A stretch of DNA of 43,440 nucleotides from an uncultured Gammaproteobacteria bacterium (GCA_947258975.1 CAMYKK010000031.1:1-43440), one strand, 5' to 3'. Shown: positions 32,761-42,719, counted from the stretch's first letter. The notes: a model not told the origin generated them from the letters alone. Numbers and translations: made by a program.

Positions 32761-32784
32761 GGCGCACCTGGTGAGCAATGCGGG

Positions 32785-33855
32785 CTAGGAGCGAAATGCG
32801 CGTTTTTCGCGCAACAAACCGTGGGTTGCCCACAGCGCCATGGTCAATAACAGCATAGCGCCACCTTGATGCAGTGCCGCCACCGACACCGGCACGGTAT
32901 TGATTAGAGTGGTGATACCCAGCGCAATCTGCACCACCAGCATCACCAATAAACCGTGCGTCGCGAGCCGCACCGGTGGTGATACACTGGCGAGCAAAAC
33001 CGATAACCAGAACAGCGGTACCGACACCGCCAGTACGAGCGCAATGATCCGGTGGGTAAATTGCACTGTCGCCAGGTTTTCAAACAAATTACGCCACGCC
33101 GGTTGCAACGCCCAAATGCCCTGCGGCACCCAATCACCATTCATGGTTGGAAACGTGTTAAACGCGAATCCCGCCTTGGTTCCCGCCACGAATCCACCAC
33201 TTATGATCATGGCTCCCACCAATGCGGTCACGCAAACACTCAAACGCCATGGGGGGGCAACCGACCAGGAACGCTTATGTTTGCCGCCGGCAATCAATCC
33301 CAGGACCAACCACAGCATGTAACCGTATATAAAAACCGCCAAGGTCAAGTGCGCGGTCAGCCGATACGGGCTGACGTGAGGTTCGTCAACCAATCCGCTT
33401 TTCACCATGTACCAACCAAGCAGACCTTGGAGTCCACCCAAACAGAACACACCAAGCAGCTTCGGCACGAGGGGCGTTGGAATCCGCCGCCCAAACCAGA
33501 AAAACAAAAATGGAATTAAAAAAATCAATCCTATGGCCCGCCCGAGAATACGGTGCGCGTACTCGAACCAAAAGATGGGCTTGAACTCAGCCAACGTCAT
33601 GTCTTGATTGTTTTTTCTATACTCCGGATACTGCTGGTACGCGCTAAAGGCGTCCTGCCAATCGGACTCGGTCAACGGAGGCAGCACACCCATAACCGGT
33701 TGCCATTCCACCATCGACAGTCCGGATTGCGTCAATCGAGTCACGCCGCCCAGAACCACCATTGCGAATACCGTGATGCAACATACTAATAACCAAACGG
33801 CGATAGGTGTCTGGTCGGCCTTTACGAGCGCGGCATGAGTCGAAATCGCTCTCAC
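32785..33855 (-). CDS. ctaA: heme A synthase CtaA (COX15-like)
   Basis: A 356-residue membrane protein with eight spans. Heme-ligand histidines are in EYAHRILGRAIG, TAHLTLAVF, VQFTHRIIALVL and ALHQGGAML, and the first span ends with LGGVTRLTQSGLSMVEWQPVMGVLPP, the COX15-type signature. It converts heme O to heme A for aa3-type cytochrome oxidase. It follows fabB by 14 bp on the same strand, which is an unusual position: the partner ctaB and cox genes are not in the window. Confidence 0.93.
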   Translation of the reverse strand: MRAISTHAALVKADQTPIAVWLLVCCITVFAMVVLGGVTRLTQSGLSMVEWQPVMGVLPPLTESDWQDAFSAYQQYPEYRKNNQDMTLAEFKPIFWFEYAHRILGRAIGLIFLIPFLFFWFGRRIPTPLVPKLLGVFCLGGLQGLLGWYMVKSGLVDEPHVSPYRLTAHLTLAVFIYGYMLWLVLGLIAGGKHKRSWSVAPPWRLSVCVTALVGAMIISGGFVAGTKAGFAFNTFPTMNGDWVPQGIWALQPAWRNLFENLATVQFTHRIIALVLAVSVPLFWLSVLLASVSPPVRLATHGLLVMLVVQIALGITTLINTVPVSVAALHQGGAMLLLTMALWATHGLLREKRAFRS

Positions 33856-33869
33856 GAGTGGCGTGTATG

Positions 33870-35084
33870 TCAGTCGAGACGTTTAAATATCAGGGAGCTG
33901 TTGGTGCCGCCAAAACCAAAGCTGTTTGACATTACGAGATTCAGTCCGGCGTCAGGCTGCGTATCACGGACAATTGGAAATCCCTCTGCCTTCGGGTCGA
34001 GTTCATCGATGTTTGCCGAACCGGCGATAAAGCCGTGCTCCATCATCAGCAGACAATAGATCGCCTCACATACCCCTGCCGCACCGAGCGCATGCCCGGT
34101 GAGCGATTTGGTTGAACTCACCTTTGGTATCCGCTCGCCAAACACTTCCCGTAGCGCCTCCAATTCGCGGACATCGCCTATGGGAGTGCTGGTACCATGA
34201 GCATTGATATAGTCGATGGAACCGTCGACTGTTTCCAGGGCTTGACGCATACAGCGCACTGCACCCTCCCCAGAGGGTTGCACCATGTCATATCCATCCG
34301 AGGTCGCGCCGTAACCTACAAGCTCGGCATATATCTTTGCCCCGCGCCGCAGCGCATGCTCTAATTCTTCGACCACCACGACTCCACCACCACCGGAGAT
34401 GACGAATCCATCGCGACTTACATCGTAGGGGCGCGACGCCTTCGTGGGGGTCTCGTTGAAGTTTGACGACAACGCCCCCATGGCATCGAACAGCACGGTC
34501 ATGGTCCAATGGATCTCTTCGCCACCACCGGCGAAAACCAAGTCCTGCTTTCCTAGTTGAATCAATTCCGCACCGTGACCGATGCAATGCGCGCTGGTGG
34601 CGCACGCTGAGCTGATGGAGTAACACACCCCTTTGATCTTGAACGCAGTGCCCACACAAGCGGCATTCGTGCTGGACATCGTGCGCGTCACCATGTAGGG
34701 ACCGACTTTTCGCACCCCGCGTTGCCGTAACAGGTCCGCGGCTCTCACGACGTTCTCAGTGGACGGGCCGCCGGAGCCCATGATCAGTCCAATGCGCGGA
34801 TCAGAGATCTCGCTGTCATCGAGTCCCGCGTCCGCCAGCGCTTCGCGCATGGCCAGATAATTGAAGGCGGCTCCATCTCCCATGAACCGCTTGACCTTGC
34901 GATCGATCTGGCCATCCAGATCGGCGCTTATGGTTCCCTCAACATGGCTGCGCAATCCCATCTCCTGATAGACCGGCTGCACTTGGATTCCGGAACGCGC
35001 ATTCAACAGGCCATCCAAGACCGCTTGCTGGTCACTTCCAATGCTGGAAACCACACCAAGTCCGGTTATGACGACACGACGCAT
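33870..35084 (-). CDS. fabB: 3-oxoacyl-ACP synthase I FabB
   Basis: 404 residues, with the catalytic cysteine in [17 protein letters not shown], the two histidines in [11 protein letters not shown] and [15 protein letters not shown], and the end [18 protein letters not shown], as in E. coli FabB. It elongates the cis-3 unsaturated acyl chain produced by FabA. It follows fabA by 19 bp; the two form the conserved unsaturated-fatty-acid operon of gammaproteobacteria. Confidence 0.96.
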   Translation of the reverse strand: MRRVVITGLGVVSSIGSDQQAVLDGLLNARSGIQVQPVYQEMGLRSHVEGTISADLDGQIDRKVKRFMGDGAAFNYLAMREALADAGLDDSEISDPRIGLIMGSGGPSTENVVRAADLLRQRGVRKVGPYMVTRTMSSTNAACVGTAFKIKGVCYSISSACATSAHCIGHGAELIQLGKQDLVFAGGGEEIHWTMTVLFDAMGALSSNFNETPTKASRPYDVSRDGFVISGGGGVVVVEELEHALRRGAKIYAELVGYGATSDGYDMVQPSGEGAVRCMRQALETVDGSIDYINAHGTSTPIGDVRELEALREVFGERIPKVSSTKSLTGHALGAAGVCEAIYCLLMMEHGFIAGSANIDELDPKAEGFPIVRDTQPDAGLNLVMSNSFGFGGTNSSLIFKRLD

Positions 35085-35103
35085 TGCTCTCCTCGTTTAA
35101 AAA

Positions 35104-35628
35104 TCAAAAACCTTCGTCAGAAGTGAATAAACCGACCCGTAAATCCTTAGCATAATAGATCTCCCTATCGTCTGCCTCCATAACACCGCTGGCGATGCCC
35201 ATACACAGATTGCGCATGATTACCCGTTTCAAATCAACGCGGTATTTCACAAGCCTTGTATCTGGCGTGACCTGTCCGGTGAATTTAACCTCACCCGATC
35301 CGAGGGCACGACCACGTCCCGGACCGCCGCGCCATCCAAGAAAGAAGCCTACGAGCTGCCAGAGTGCATCCAAGCCCAAGCAACCGGGCATTACTGGGTC
35401 CCCTACGAAATGACAATCAAAAAACCACAAATCGGGCTTGATATCCAATTCAGCAGTAATCATACCTTTGTTATGGGCACCACCGTCCACGGTGATCTGC
35501 GTGATGCGGTCAAACATAAGCATGGGCGGCAACGGCAGTTGCGCGTTACCGCGACCAAACAGCTCGCCGCGGGCACAAGCCAGAAGGTCATCGTAATGGT
35601 AATGATTTTTGGGGACGCTTGGATTCAT
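35104..35628 (-). CDS. fabA: beta-hydroxydecanoyl-ACP dehydratase/isomerase FabA
   Basis: The 174-residue protein has the FabA sequence [30 protein letters not shown] (catalytic His and Asp), [11 protein letters not shown] at the N-terminus and [14 protein letters not shown]. It dehydrates and isomerises C10 hydroxyacyl-ACP to make the cis-3 double bond. The 144-bp gap upstream holds a short 13-bp palindrome GCATACGGTATGC (35749-35761), a possible operator, and an end-of-gene region for the AEC permease. I see no clear FadR/FabR box. Confidence 0.96.
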   Translation of the reverse strand: MNPSVPKNHYHYDDLLACARGELFGRGNAQLPLPPMLMFDRITQITVDGGAHNKGMITAELDIKPDLWFFDCHFVGDPVMPGCLGLDALWQLVGFFLGWRGGPGRGRALGSGEVKFTGQVTPDTRLVKYRVDLKRVIMRNLCMGIASGVMEADDREIYYAKDLRVGLFTSDEGF

Positions 35629-35772
35629 TGCCTGTATAGCGGGACGATATGGAGTTTTTGCAACCGGTTAGGGTAACGCCGCCGGGCAAAAAATCAAGGC
35701 TACCGACGCAGAAATAACCATTTCAGTCAATCCCGGACTGGTCCACGTGCATACGGTATGCCGGATCGCACA

Positions 35773-36654
35773 TCAGGGCAAAATGAGCGCCAGCATAACT
35801 GGGATCAGCACCACACTGGAAAGGGTTCCAATCACCACGATGGAAGCCACTTTGCGCGGTTCTTGATGGAATTGCTCGGCGAACAAGAAGTTCATTACCG
35901 CCGGTGGCAACGCACCAAAGAGCATCAACTGCCTGGCCTGCAAATCCGGCAGATCAACAACCCATGTCACTACCCACGCCGTCGCCACCCCGACGGCCGG
36001 GCACACGATCGCTCCTATCAATCCGATCTTCCAATCGTGCCAATCAAATCTGGTCAGCCGCACGCCTAGCGAAAACAACAGTAAAGGTATCGCAACCTGC
36101 CCCAACATCTCGATCGGAAACTCAATGGCCAGGGGTAAGTGCCACTTCATCAGGCTGAACAACAATCCTGCAATCGACGCCACCAAGATGGGCGTACGAA
36201 ATAGCGCAACCGGGTGTACGGTGTGGTCGAGCAAATAACGTCCCAGGGTGAAGTGCAGAAAGTTACCGGCGACAAACAATACCACCGCGGCGGATAACGC
36301 GGAATCCCCAAACGCCAGCACGAACAGCGGCAATCCCAGGTTCCCGTAGTTGGTAAACATCATGGGAGGGACAAACGTGCGCCAGTCAAAATTGAGCCGG
36401 CGGGCAATCGGATAGCTCACCAGACCCGACCCCAGCATCACCGCGATACCAGCGAGCGCCAGAGATAGGTATTGTTCCGGCGCAAACTCCCTGCGAGCCA
36501 GCACAAAAAAGATCAGTGCCGGCGCAAAGATATCCATGATCAACTGATTCAATATCGCCATTTCCGGTTGCTTGCGGCGCCCGTAAAGGTAGCCGACGGC
36601 CACGATTGCGAATATCGGAAAGACGATGGTGACAATGCGAAGGATCATCTGCAT
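35773..36654 (-). CDS. AEC-family (auxin efflux carrier-like) permease
   Basis: A 293-residue membrane protein with about ten spans; ALIFFVLARREF, MMFTNYGNLGLPLFVLAFGDSALSAA and the repeated half with GALPPAVMNFLFAEQF fit the AEC family. In bacteria such proteins often carry organic acids such as malonate, lactate or malate. It is downstream of lutC (81-bp gap), so lactate or a related acid is a plausible substrate. Confidence 0.82.
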   Translation of the reverse strand: MQMILRIVTIVFPIFAIVAVGYLYGRRKQPEMAILNQLIMDIFAPALIFFVLARREFAPEQYLSLALAGIAVMLGSGLVSYPIARRLNFDWRTFVPPMMFTNYGNLGLPLFVLAFGDSALSAAVVLFVAGNFLHFTLGRYLLDHTVHPVALFRTPILVASIAGLLFSLMKWHLPLAIEFPIEMLGQVAIPLLLFSLGVRLTRFDWHDWKIGLIGAIVCPAVGVATAWVVTWVVDLPDLQARQLMLFGALPPAVMNFLFAEQFHQEPRKVASIVVIGTLSSVVLIPVMLALILP

Positions 36655-36735
36655 TGGATGCTCAACGCCGGCGGCTCAACCGGGGGCAGAATGCACGAGG
36701 TGGAAATTCAGTTTCTAAATTGATTGGAATGCGAA

Positions 36736-37380
36736 TCAGTCTTCGATCACTATCACATGCAGTCGGCGAGGACCGTGGGCGCCGAGTTGGATTGTCTGTT
36801 CGACATCGGCGGTCCGGGATGGGCCGGTGATCAAATTTACGGTGCGCGGCATCACGGTCGCGCGGTCACGTAATAACCGCCACGCATCCTCGAGATGAGC
36901 GACAATCTGCAGTGCGCTGACTACGACGATATGGTCATCCGGGAGAAAGTTGATGGTGGTAGGATTGTCAGCCCCGGATAACATCACCAGGGTACCGGTT
37001 TCGGCCACACCGGCAAACGCTGCGCCGACACCGATATGATCATCGCCAGTCGCCGGACCGGCGTGAATCTCCCACTCCGCCGGCCATATCAACTCATGGA
37101 TCAACGGGTGCTCAGCCACGACCAATCGCGGCTCGAGACGGTGCCGGTCCAGATAGTCAGCCGTCGCTTGCACGACATCAGATACTGCGTTAACCCGATC
37201 TACCGTACCCGCGGCCGTGTGCAGCTTTTCGATAAAACATGCAAGCGGATCCTTTTCCAAACGTGGGCGTACATTGGATTCCGGCGCTGGCAAGCGGTCG
37301 ACCGGCGGCGCTGCAAGCGGCGCGCTGCGCTGCAACGAGCGGCGAATCCGGGTAAAAATCTGTTCGCGGGCCGCACTCAC
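36736..37380 (-). CDS. lutC: lactate utilization protein LutC (LUD family)
   Basis: The 214-residue protein contains the LUD domain with AGPATGDDHIGVGAAFAGVAETGTLVMLSGADNPTTINFLPDDHIVVVSALQIVAHLEDAW, and NLITGPSRTADVEQTIQLGAHGPRRLHVIVIED at the C-terminus, matching LutC/YkgG. GTG at 37380 overlaps the lutB stop (GTGA), which I prefer to the longer frame beginning inside lutB. It is the third subunit of the LutABC complex oxidising L-lactate to pyruvate. Confidence 0.93.
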   Translation of the reverse strand: MSAAREQIFTRIRRSLQRSAPLAAPPVDRLPAPESNVRPRLEKDPLACFIEKLHTAAGTVDRVNAVSDVVQATADYLDRHRLEPRLVVAEHPLIHELIWPAEWEIHAGPATGDDHIGVGAAFAGVAETGTLVMLSGADNPTTINFLPDDHIVVVSALQIVAHLEDAWRLLRDRATVMPRTVNLITGPSRTADVEQTIQLGAHGPRRLHVIVIED

Positions 37381-38786
37381 CGCCGCCCTTTCCACAATCG
37401 TTGAAACGTCGCCCCCTGTGGGGCGGGCAAGTCCCGCACCTGGGTCCAACCCGAGGCCAAGGGCAGCGCACGAAAGCGTCCCGCACGTCTACCGATTCTT
37501 CCCAGCACAGTACTCATCACACCGGTGACCGCCTGATATAATCCGGGCCGCCTGGCGAGCAAACCCCACGCCTTCAGCGCCCAACGCGCACGCGCGTCGG
37601 AAAGCTTGCGCTCGTGTTCCTTGAACCGCAGCGTACGCAACATATCGGGCAACGGTATGCTCATTGGGCACACCTCGCCGCAACGGCCGTTCAACGTGCA
37701 GGCATTGGGCAAATCCCGTGCGTTTTCCAGACCTATCATCAAGGGTGTCAACACCGAGCCCATGGGGCCGGGATACACCCACCCATAGGCATGACCACCG
37801 ATCGCGCCGTAAACCGGGCAATGGTTCAGACAGGCGCCACAGCGAATACAACGCAACATGTCATGGAATTCGTTGCCCAGCATTTCACTGCGGCCGTTGT
37901 CGACGATCACGACATGGAATTCTTCCGGACCATCCTGATCATCCGTCCGCTTCGGCCCGGTGGATAGTGTCGTATAGCTCGACATCTCCTGGCCGGTGGC
38001 ACTACGCCCCAGAAGTCTGAGCAGGACCGTCATGTCGTCCAGCGACGGAACTACCTTTTCAATACTGGCGGTAACGATGTGCTTACGCGGCAGTATCTGC
38101 GTCAAATCGCCGTTGCCCTCGTTGGTCACAATTACCGTCGACCCGGTCTCGGCGATCAAAAAATTCGCGCCGGTAATCCCGACGTCGGAACTTAGAAACT
38201 TCGAACGCAATACCTGCCGTGCTTCATTAACGATGTCTTCGGTTTCCGTGACCAAGCCGGTCAAACCGTACTTCTCGTGTTCCGCGTGGAAAAGTTCGGT
38301 GATCTGATCCCGGGTCTTGTGCACTGCCGGCGCAATAATGTGACTGGGTGGTTCGTGGGCCAACTGGATGATGTACTCGCCCAGATCGGTCTCCACAACC
38401 GTGTGGCCGGCGCGCTCCATGGCGGCATTGAGACCGATTTCCTCCGACACCATCGATTTACCTTTGAGCACCTGCTTTCCGGACTGGCCGATAATGGCCA
38501 GCACTGCCGAACATGCTTCTTCCGCTGTCCGTGCCCAATGCACTTGGCCGCCGGACTCGAGCACCTTGCGCTCGAACTGATCCAAGTAATAATCCAGATG
38601 CGCCAGCGTATGCTCTTTAATCGACTTTGCCTCGGCGCGTATTTGTTCGAACTCGGGAAGCCTGTTGACTGCCAACCGGCGCTTATCAACAAATCCGCCT
38701 TTGGCCTTGGCCATGGCCTGCTGCAGCGACACGTTTTGTAACGCAGCCTCCGCTCGGCGCTTGAAGTCGGCTGTGGATCGCTGCAT
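37377..38786 (-). CDS. lutB: lactate utilization iron-sulfur protein LutB
   Basis: The 469-residue protein combines an LUD-type N-terminal domain (VGITGANFLIAETGSTVIVTNEGN) with two ferredoxin [4Fe-4S] motifs, CIRCGACLNHCPVYGAIGGHAYG (near residue 310) and CTLNGRCGEVCPMSIPLPDMLR, as in LutB/YkgF. ATG at 38786 lies four bases after the lutA stop; an earlier start would overlap lutA. It is the electron-transfer hub of LutABC. Confidence 0.95.
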   Translation of the reverse strand: MQRSTADFKRRAEAALQNVSLQQAMAKAKGGFVDKRRLAVNRLPEFEQIRAEAKSIKEHTLAHLDYYLDQFERKVLESGGQVHWARTAEEACSAVLAIIGQSGKQVLKGKSMVSEEIGLNAAMERAGHTVVETDLGEYIIQLAHEPPSHIIAPAVHKTRDQITELFHAEHEKYGLTGLVTETEDIVNEARQVLRSKFLSSDVGITGANFLIAETGSTVIVTNEGNGDLTQILPRKHIVTASIEKVVPSLDDMTVLLRLLGRSATGQEMSSYTTLSTGPKRTDDQDGPEEFHVVIVDNGRSEMLGNEFHDMLRCIRCGACLNHCPVYGAIGGHAYGWVYPGPMGSVLTPLMIGLENARDLPNACTLNGRCGEVCPMSIPLPDMLRTLRFKEHERKLSDARARWALKAWGLLARRPGLYQAVTGVMSTVLGRIGRRAGRFRALPLASGWTQVRDLPAPQGATFQRLWKGRR

Positions 38787-38790
38787 TGCC

Positions 38791-39531
38791 CTATGATTTC
38801 CCGTCACCGATCGCGGGTTGATCGGTCATGGCCGCCAGCACTTCAGCAACGTGGTAGACCTTGATCCGGCTGTCTTCGCGCTTCAACCTGCCCGCGATAT
38901 TCAATAGGCATCCCATGTCGCCACCCAAAATACAGTCAGCTTCGGCGGCCACAATGTGCGCAGTCTTGTCACTCACCATGCGCTCGGAGATCTTGGGGTA
39001 CTTGATGCAGAACGTGCCGCCGAACCCACAACAGACCTCGCTGTCCTCCATCTCCTTCAAGGCCAGGCCGCTGACTTTCGAGAGTAGCGCCCGGGGTTGT
39101 TGTTTGATCCCGAGTTCACGCAGTCCGGAGCAGGAATCGTGGTAGGTCACGGCAGCCGTAAAACTCGATTCCACGTCCTGCCATTCCATCACATCCACCA
39201 AAAACGCCGTGAGTTCGAAACACCTCCCGGCAAGTTGTTGGGCGCGATCAAACCACTCGGCATCGCCCTTTAATACGCGCGGATAGTGCTCCTTGATCAT
39301 CCCGATGCAAGAGCCGGATGCTGCGACTACATAGTCAAAAGATTCAAATGCGGCGATGACTTGACGGGCAATATCCGCAGTGGTTTGTTGATCACCGTTG
39401 TTATACGCAGGCTGCCCGCAGCAGGTCTGCCCGCGCGGTACTGCGACGATGCAACCGGTTTGTTCCAACAGCTTCACCGCCGCAAATCCCACACTGGGGC
39501 GGAATAGATCAACCAAACAAGTCACAAACAA
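38791..39531 (-). CDS. lutA: lactate utilization protein LutA (cysteine-rich)
   Basis: Two CCG domains, GQTCCGQPAYNNGD and SEVCCGFGGTFCIKYPKISERM, with the central SGSCIGMIKEHYP and YHDSCSGLRELG, define LutA/YkgE (246 residues). The frame has no ATG at the start; it opens with TTG (39531) or the GTG two codons later, and the conserved beta strand before LFVTCLVDLF lacks a good start. Gap to dctM is 51 bp. Confidence 0.93.
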   Translation of the reverse strand: MFVTCLVDLFRPSVGFAAVKLLEQTGCIVAVPRGQTCCGQPAYNNGDQQTTADIARQVIAAFESFDYVVAASGSCIGMIKEHYPRVLKGDAEWFDRAQQLAGRCFELTAFLVDVMEWQDVESSFTAAVTYHDSCSGLRELGIKQQPRALLSKVSGLALKEMEDSEVCCGFGGTFCIKYPKISERMVSDKTAHIVAAEADCILGGDMGCLLNIAGRLKREDSRIKVYHVAEVLAAMTDQPAIGDGKS

Positions 39532-39582
39532 ACCGACGCTTGGCGAAGGGCGATTGTCGGGTGTGGTTGTAATGGGGGCCTA

Positions 39583-40968
39583 CTAGTCGTATGCGACCGA
39601 CGGCAGCCAGGTCACCAATTCCGGGAATGTGATGACCACCGCCAGACCGATAAGCTGCAAAATGATGAAGGGAACCACGCCCCGGTATATATCGGTGAGG
39701 CGCACCTCGGGTGGACACACACCCTTGAGATAGAACAGCGCAAACCCCACCGGCGGGGTTAGAAACGACGTCTGTAGAGCCACAGCCACCAGCATCACAA
39801 ACCACACCAGCGCGGGATCATCGATCTTGCCATACCCTTCGATATCAAAACCCAGGGCTGCGACCACCGGCGACAGCAACGGCAGCATGATCAGGGTGAT
39901 CTCGATCCAATCGAGCAGAAACCCGAGCAAAAAAACTATCCCTAAAATGCACAGCAATATACCGTAGGGCCCGAACGGTAGACTGGTCAGCATCTCTTCG
40001 ATGAGTTGGTCTCCACCCAGTTCCCGCAGCACCAATGCAAAACAGGTCGCACCCAGAAAGATTGCGAAGATGTATGCGGTGGTGTTGTAAGTGGAAATCA
40101 ACACTTCCTTGAACACGCGCAGATTGAGTTTTTTGTTATACGCGGCAAGTACTACGGCGCCGAGCGCGCCGACTCCGCTGGCCTCGGTCGGGGTGGTGAT
40201 ACCGGCGAAAATCGATCCCAACACGGCAAGGATCAGCAGTGCCGGTGGCAGCACCGAAAACAATACGTTGGCGATGGTATGCCAACCGATGGGGCGGCGG
40301 TCGGGGGACAGCGGCGCGGCCTGCGGTTGCATGTAAGCAAAAGCCAGGATATACGTGATATATAAGCTGCCGAGTATCAGACCCGGGAATACCGCGCCCA
40401 TAAACAAATCGCCGACAGACAACGCGAGTTGATCGGCCATGATCACCAGCATGATGCTGGGGGGGATCAAGATCCCCAGGCAACCGGCGCCGCAGATGGT
40501 GCCGGTAGCCAACGCCCTGCTGTATCCCTGATTCATCATTGCCGGCAAGGACAACAGGCCCAGCAGCACAACGGACGCGCCGATAATACCGGTGGATGCC
40601 GCCAGGATGATGCCGATCACGGTCACCGTCACCGCCAGACCACCACGCACCTCGCCGAACACCTCCTGCATCGCATGCATCATGCGCTCCGCGACTCCGG
40701 ATTTGTCCAACATCAAACCCATGAAGATGAACATCGGGAGCGCCACCAGCACCCAGTTGTCCATAATCTTGTAGATCCGGTTCACCACCAGTCCGAGGGT
40801 GAGAAAATCCAAACCCGTAATCGTGCCAAAATACATGTCCGCCAGGTAACCGACCCCCGCGAATAGGACGCCGATCCCACCCAACACATAGGCAACAGGA
40901 AAACCCGTGAACAGGAAGGCAGCGAAGGTCAAGAACATCGCGATTACCAGAATGTTGTTGATGTCCAT
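39583..40968 (-). CDS. dctM: TRAP transporter large permease DctM
   Basis: A 461-residue multi-span protein with SGVAERMMHAMQEVFGEVRGGLAVTVTVIGIILAASTGIIGASVVLLGLLSLPAMM, GAGCLGILIPPSIMLVIMADQLALSVGDLFMGA and GITTPTEASGVGALGAVVLA, the DctM hallmarks. It starts four bases after the dctQ stop. It is in one operon with dctP, dctQ and lutABC, implying that the transporter feeds LutABC. Confidence 0.93.
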   Translation of the reverse strand: MDINNILVIAMFLTFAAFLFTGFPVAYVLGGIGVLFAGVGYLADMYFGTITGLDFLTLGLVVNRIYKIMDNWVLVALPMFIFMGLMLDKSGVAERMMHAMQEVFGEVRGGLAVTVTVIGIILAASTGIIGASVVLLGLLSLPAMMNQGYSRALATGTICGAGCLGILIPPSIMLVIMADQLALSVGDLFMGAVFPGLILGSLYITYILAFAYMQPQAAPLSPDRRPIGWHTIANVLFSVLPPALLILAVLGSIFAGITTPTEASGVGALGAVVLAAYNKKLNLRVFKEVLISTYNTTAYIFAIFLGATCFALVLRELGGDQLIEEMLTSLPFGPYGILLCILGIVFLLGFLLDWIEITLIMLPLLSPVVAALGFDIEGYGKIDDPALVWFVMLVAVALQTSFLTPPVGFALFYLKGVCPPEVRLTDIYRGVVPFIILQLIGLAVVITFPELVTWLPSVAYD

Positions 40969-40972
40969 CGAC

Positions 40973-41530
40973 TTAGCTCCGGCGGACCAAGACCACGAAA
41001 TCGCGGATCAGCCGCGACAGAACCGCCAGACCGAGCATTCCGAAACTGATGGGAATCACCGCCTTGATCGCCCAGCGCCACGGCAACCCGGTGGGTGCAT
41101 CGGAGCGCTCATTGAGACGCCAGGATTCAGCGACGAAATCCATGCTGTGATAAAACACCACGTAGATAAACGGAAACACGAACACAATAATGCCGAAAAT
41201 CTCCCAGAAACGTACTGTATTGGGGGACAATCTCATGGCAATGAAATCCACGCGGATGTGGGAGTTGGTCACCTGCGCGTATGACAAGCCGAACATGACG
41301 CCCGCTGCATAAAGGTGCCATTGCAGTTCCTCGTACTTGGGGTCACCGGTGCCGAAGCCGTAGCGCAACACCACCTGCACGATAATCACAGTGATCAGGA
41401 AGGCGTTCAGCCAGCACAGCACCTGCGCACTTGCGCGGATAAAGGTGTCTATCCAATCCGCTAGGGGAACCGGCGGCTCATTTTCCTGGCCGTGCATAGG
41501 CGGATTACTGGTGGTCTCGGGCGCCGACAT
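40973..41530 (-). CDS. dctQ: TRAP transporter small permease DctQ
   Basis: A 185-residue protein with four membrane spans (NAFLITVIIVQVVLRYG, YAAGVMFGLSYA, IFGIIVFVFPFIYVVFYH, AVIPISFGMLGLAVL) and the DctQ-like ...ELQWHLYAAGVMFGL...; the N-terminal ~25 residues are hydrophilic (ETTSNPPMHGQENEPPVP). It lies between dctP and dctM. Confidence 0.9.
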   Translation of the reverse strand: MSAPETTSNPPMHGQENEPPVPLADWIDTFIRASAQVLCWLNAFLITVIIVQVVLRYGFGTGDPKYEELQWHLYAAGVMFGLSYAQVTNSHIRVDFIAMRLSPNTVRFWEIFGIIVFVFPFIYVVFYHSMDFVAESWRLNERSDAPTGLPWRWAIKAVIPISFGMLGLAVLSRLIRDFVVLVRRS

Positions 41531-41552
41531 ATTGGCTCCTCCAGGCCAAGCT

Positions 41553-41583
41553 CAGCGGCGCTCTGCTATTGAGAGCGCCGCTG
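41553..41583 (-). other. intercistronic hairpin between dctP and dctQ of the lut operon
   Basis: CAGCGGCGCTCT and AGAGCGCCGCTG form a perfect 12-bp stem with a 7-nt loop, about 70 nt after the dctP stop codon. No U-tract follows on the minus strand. A stabilising hairpin is the most likely role, as in the other TRAP and the liv operon. Confidence 0.7.
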
Positions 41584-41651
41584 CGATTGGCTGACAGTTT
41601 TGGTTAACTGCTTATCTGTTGTCAACAGCGGAGTGGAGATCCGCGTGTTAA

Positions 41652-42719
41652 CTACTTGGGAAGCGTTCTGGGAAGAAACGCGTAGGACTGCCACAAGGCG
41701 TAACCCTTACGAAATTCCTGCATGTCGTCCCACACCTTTTTAAAATACGCGTCCTTGGCGGCCATATCGTTTGCGACACCTTCCCAAGTCTTCTTGTACA
41801 GCGCCAACATGTCGCCGGACCAGTATTTGAGCTGGACGCCGTTTTTCTCCACGTTTTCCTTCATTACCGAAAATTGGAGGGCCTCGCCCTCAGCCAGCGA
41901 GTTCGCTGTGGCGGCCATGGTGATCATTTCTATCACCATCCTCTGATGATCGCTCAGTCCGTTCCACACGTCTTTGTTGATCAACAACTCGAACACCGTC
42001 GCCTGCTGATGCCAACCCGGAAAATAGTTGTTCTTCACCAGCTTGTGAAACCCGAGAAGCTTGTCGATGGCCGGCATCGAAAACTCCGTCGCGTCGATGG
42101 CCTTTTTCTCCAACGCCGGAAAGATCTCTCCACCCGGGAGCAGACTCGTCGACACCCCGAGCTTTTGCATCACTTGCCCGCCTAATCCAAAAAATCGCAT
42201 CTTCAGCCCTTGGAGATCATCGGCACTGTTGATGTCCTTGCCAAACCAACCGGAGGTCTCCGGGGCAATGATGCCGCATACCAGCACCTTGACGTTGTAG
42301 CCGGCCTGATCGTACATCTCCTGATACAGTTTCATACCGTTGCCGTACCACAGCCACGCCAGATACTCCCCGGCTTCCGGTCCGAACGGCACTGCGGAAA
42401 AAAGTGGCGACGCGGGAATCTTGCCGGACCAATAACCCGCCGTGGTGTATCCGGAGTTGACCTTGCCCGACGACACCGCGTCCAGAATCTCGAACGGCGC
42501 GACCAGTTTCTTGGGCTCGTAGACCTTCATCTTGACACTGCCTGCACTCAGGGTGTCGACGCGGTCACCTACCCACTTGATGGTAGTGCCCAGACCTGGC
42601 AGCTTGGTCGCGAAAGCAATCGGGGTCTTGAGCAGTACGGGCTTGTCCGCCGCAAATGCTGGAATGGATGCCGCCCCGAGGCTTATTGCAGCCACGATGG
42701 CGATAAGGGGCTTTCTCAT
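41652..42719 (-). CDS. dctP: TRAP transporter substrate-binding protein DctP
   Basis: The 355-residue precursor has a Sec signal (IAIVAAISLGAASIPAFA, cleaved after AFA). The mature part shows VKMKVYEPKKLVAPFEILDAVSSGKVNSGYTTAGYWSGKIPASPLF, DLQGLKMRFFGLGGQVMQKLGVSTSLLPGGEIFPALEKKAIDATEFSMPAIDK; the Arg in KMRFFG is the family carboxylate-binding residue. GGAGG stands nine bases before ATG. Given lutABC downstream, lactate is a reasonable ligand, not proven. Confidence 0.93.
   Translation of the reverse strand: MRKPLIAIVAAISLGAASIPAFAADKPVLLKTPIAFATKLPGLGTTIKWVGDRVDTLSAGSVKMKVYEPKKLVAPFEILDAVSSGKVNSGYTTAGYWSGKIPASPLFSAVPFGPEAGEYLAWLWYGNGMKLYQEMYDQAGYNVKVLVCGIIAPETSGWFGKDINSADDLQGLKMRFFGLGGQVMQKLGVSTSLLPGGEIFPALEKKAIDATEFSMPAIDKLLGFHKLVKNNYFPGWHQQATVFELLINKDVWNGLSDHQRMVIEMITMAATANSLAEGEALQFSVMKENVEKNGVQLKYWSGDMLALYKKTWEGVANDMAAKDAYFKKVWDDMQEFRKGYALWQSYAFLPRTLPK

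Noticed and set aside
35741-35761. CACGTG and GCATACGGTATGC palindromes before fabA as a confirmed FadR/FabR operator
   Set aside because: Neither matches the known FadR or FabR boxes; kept only as a possible operator.
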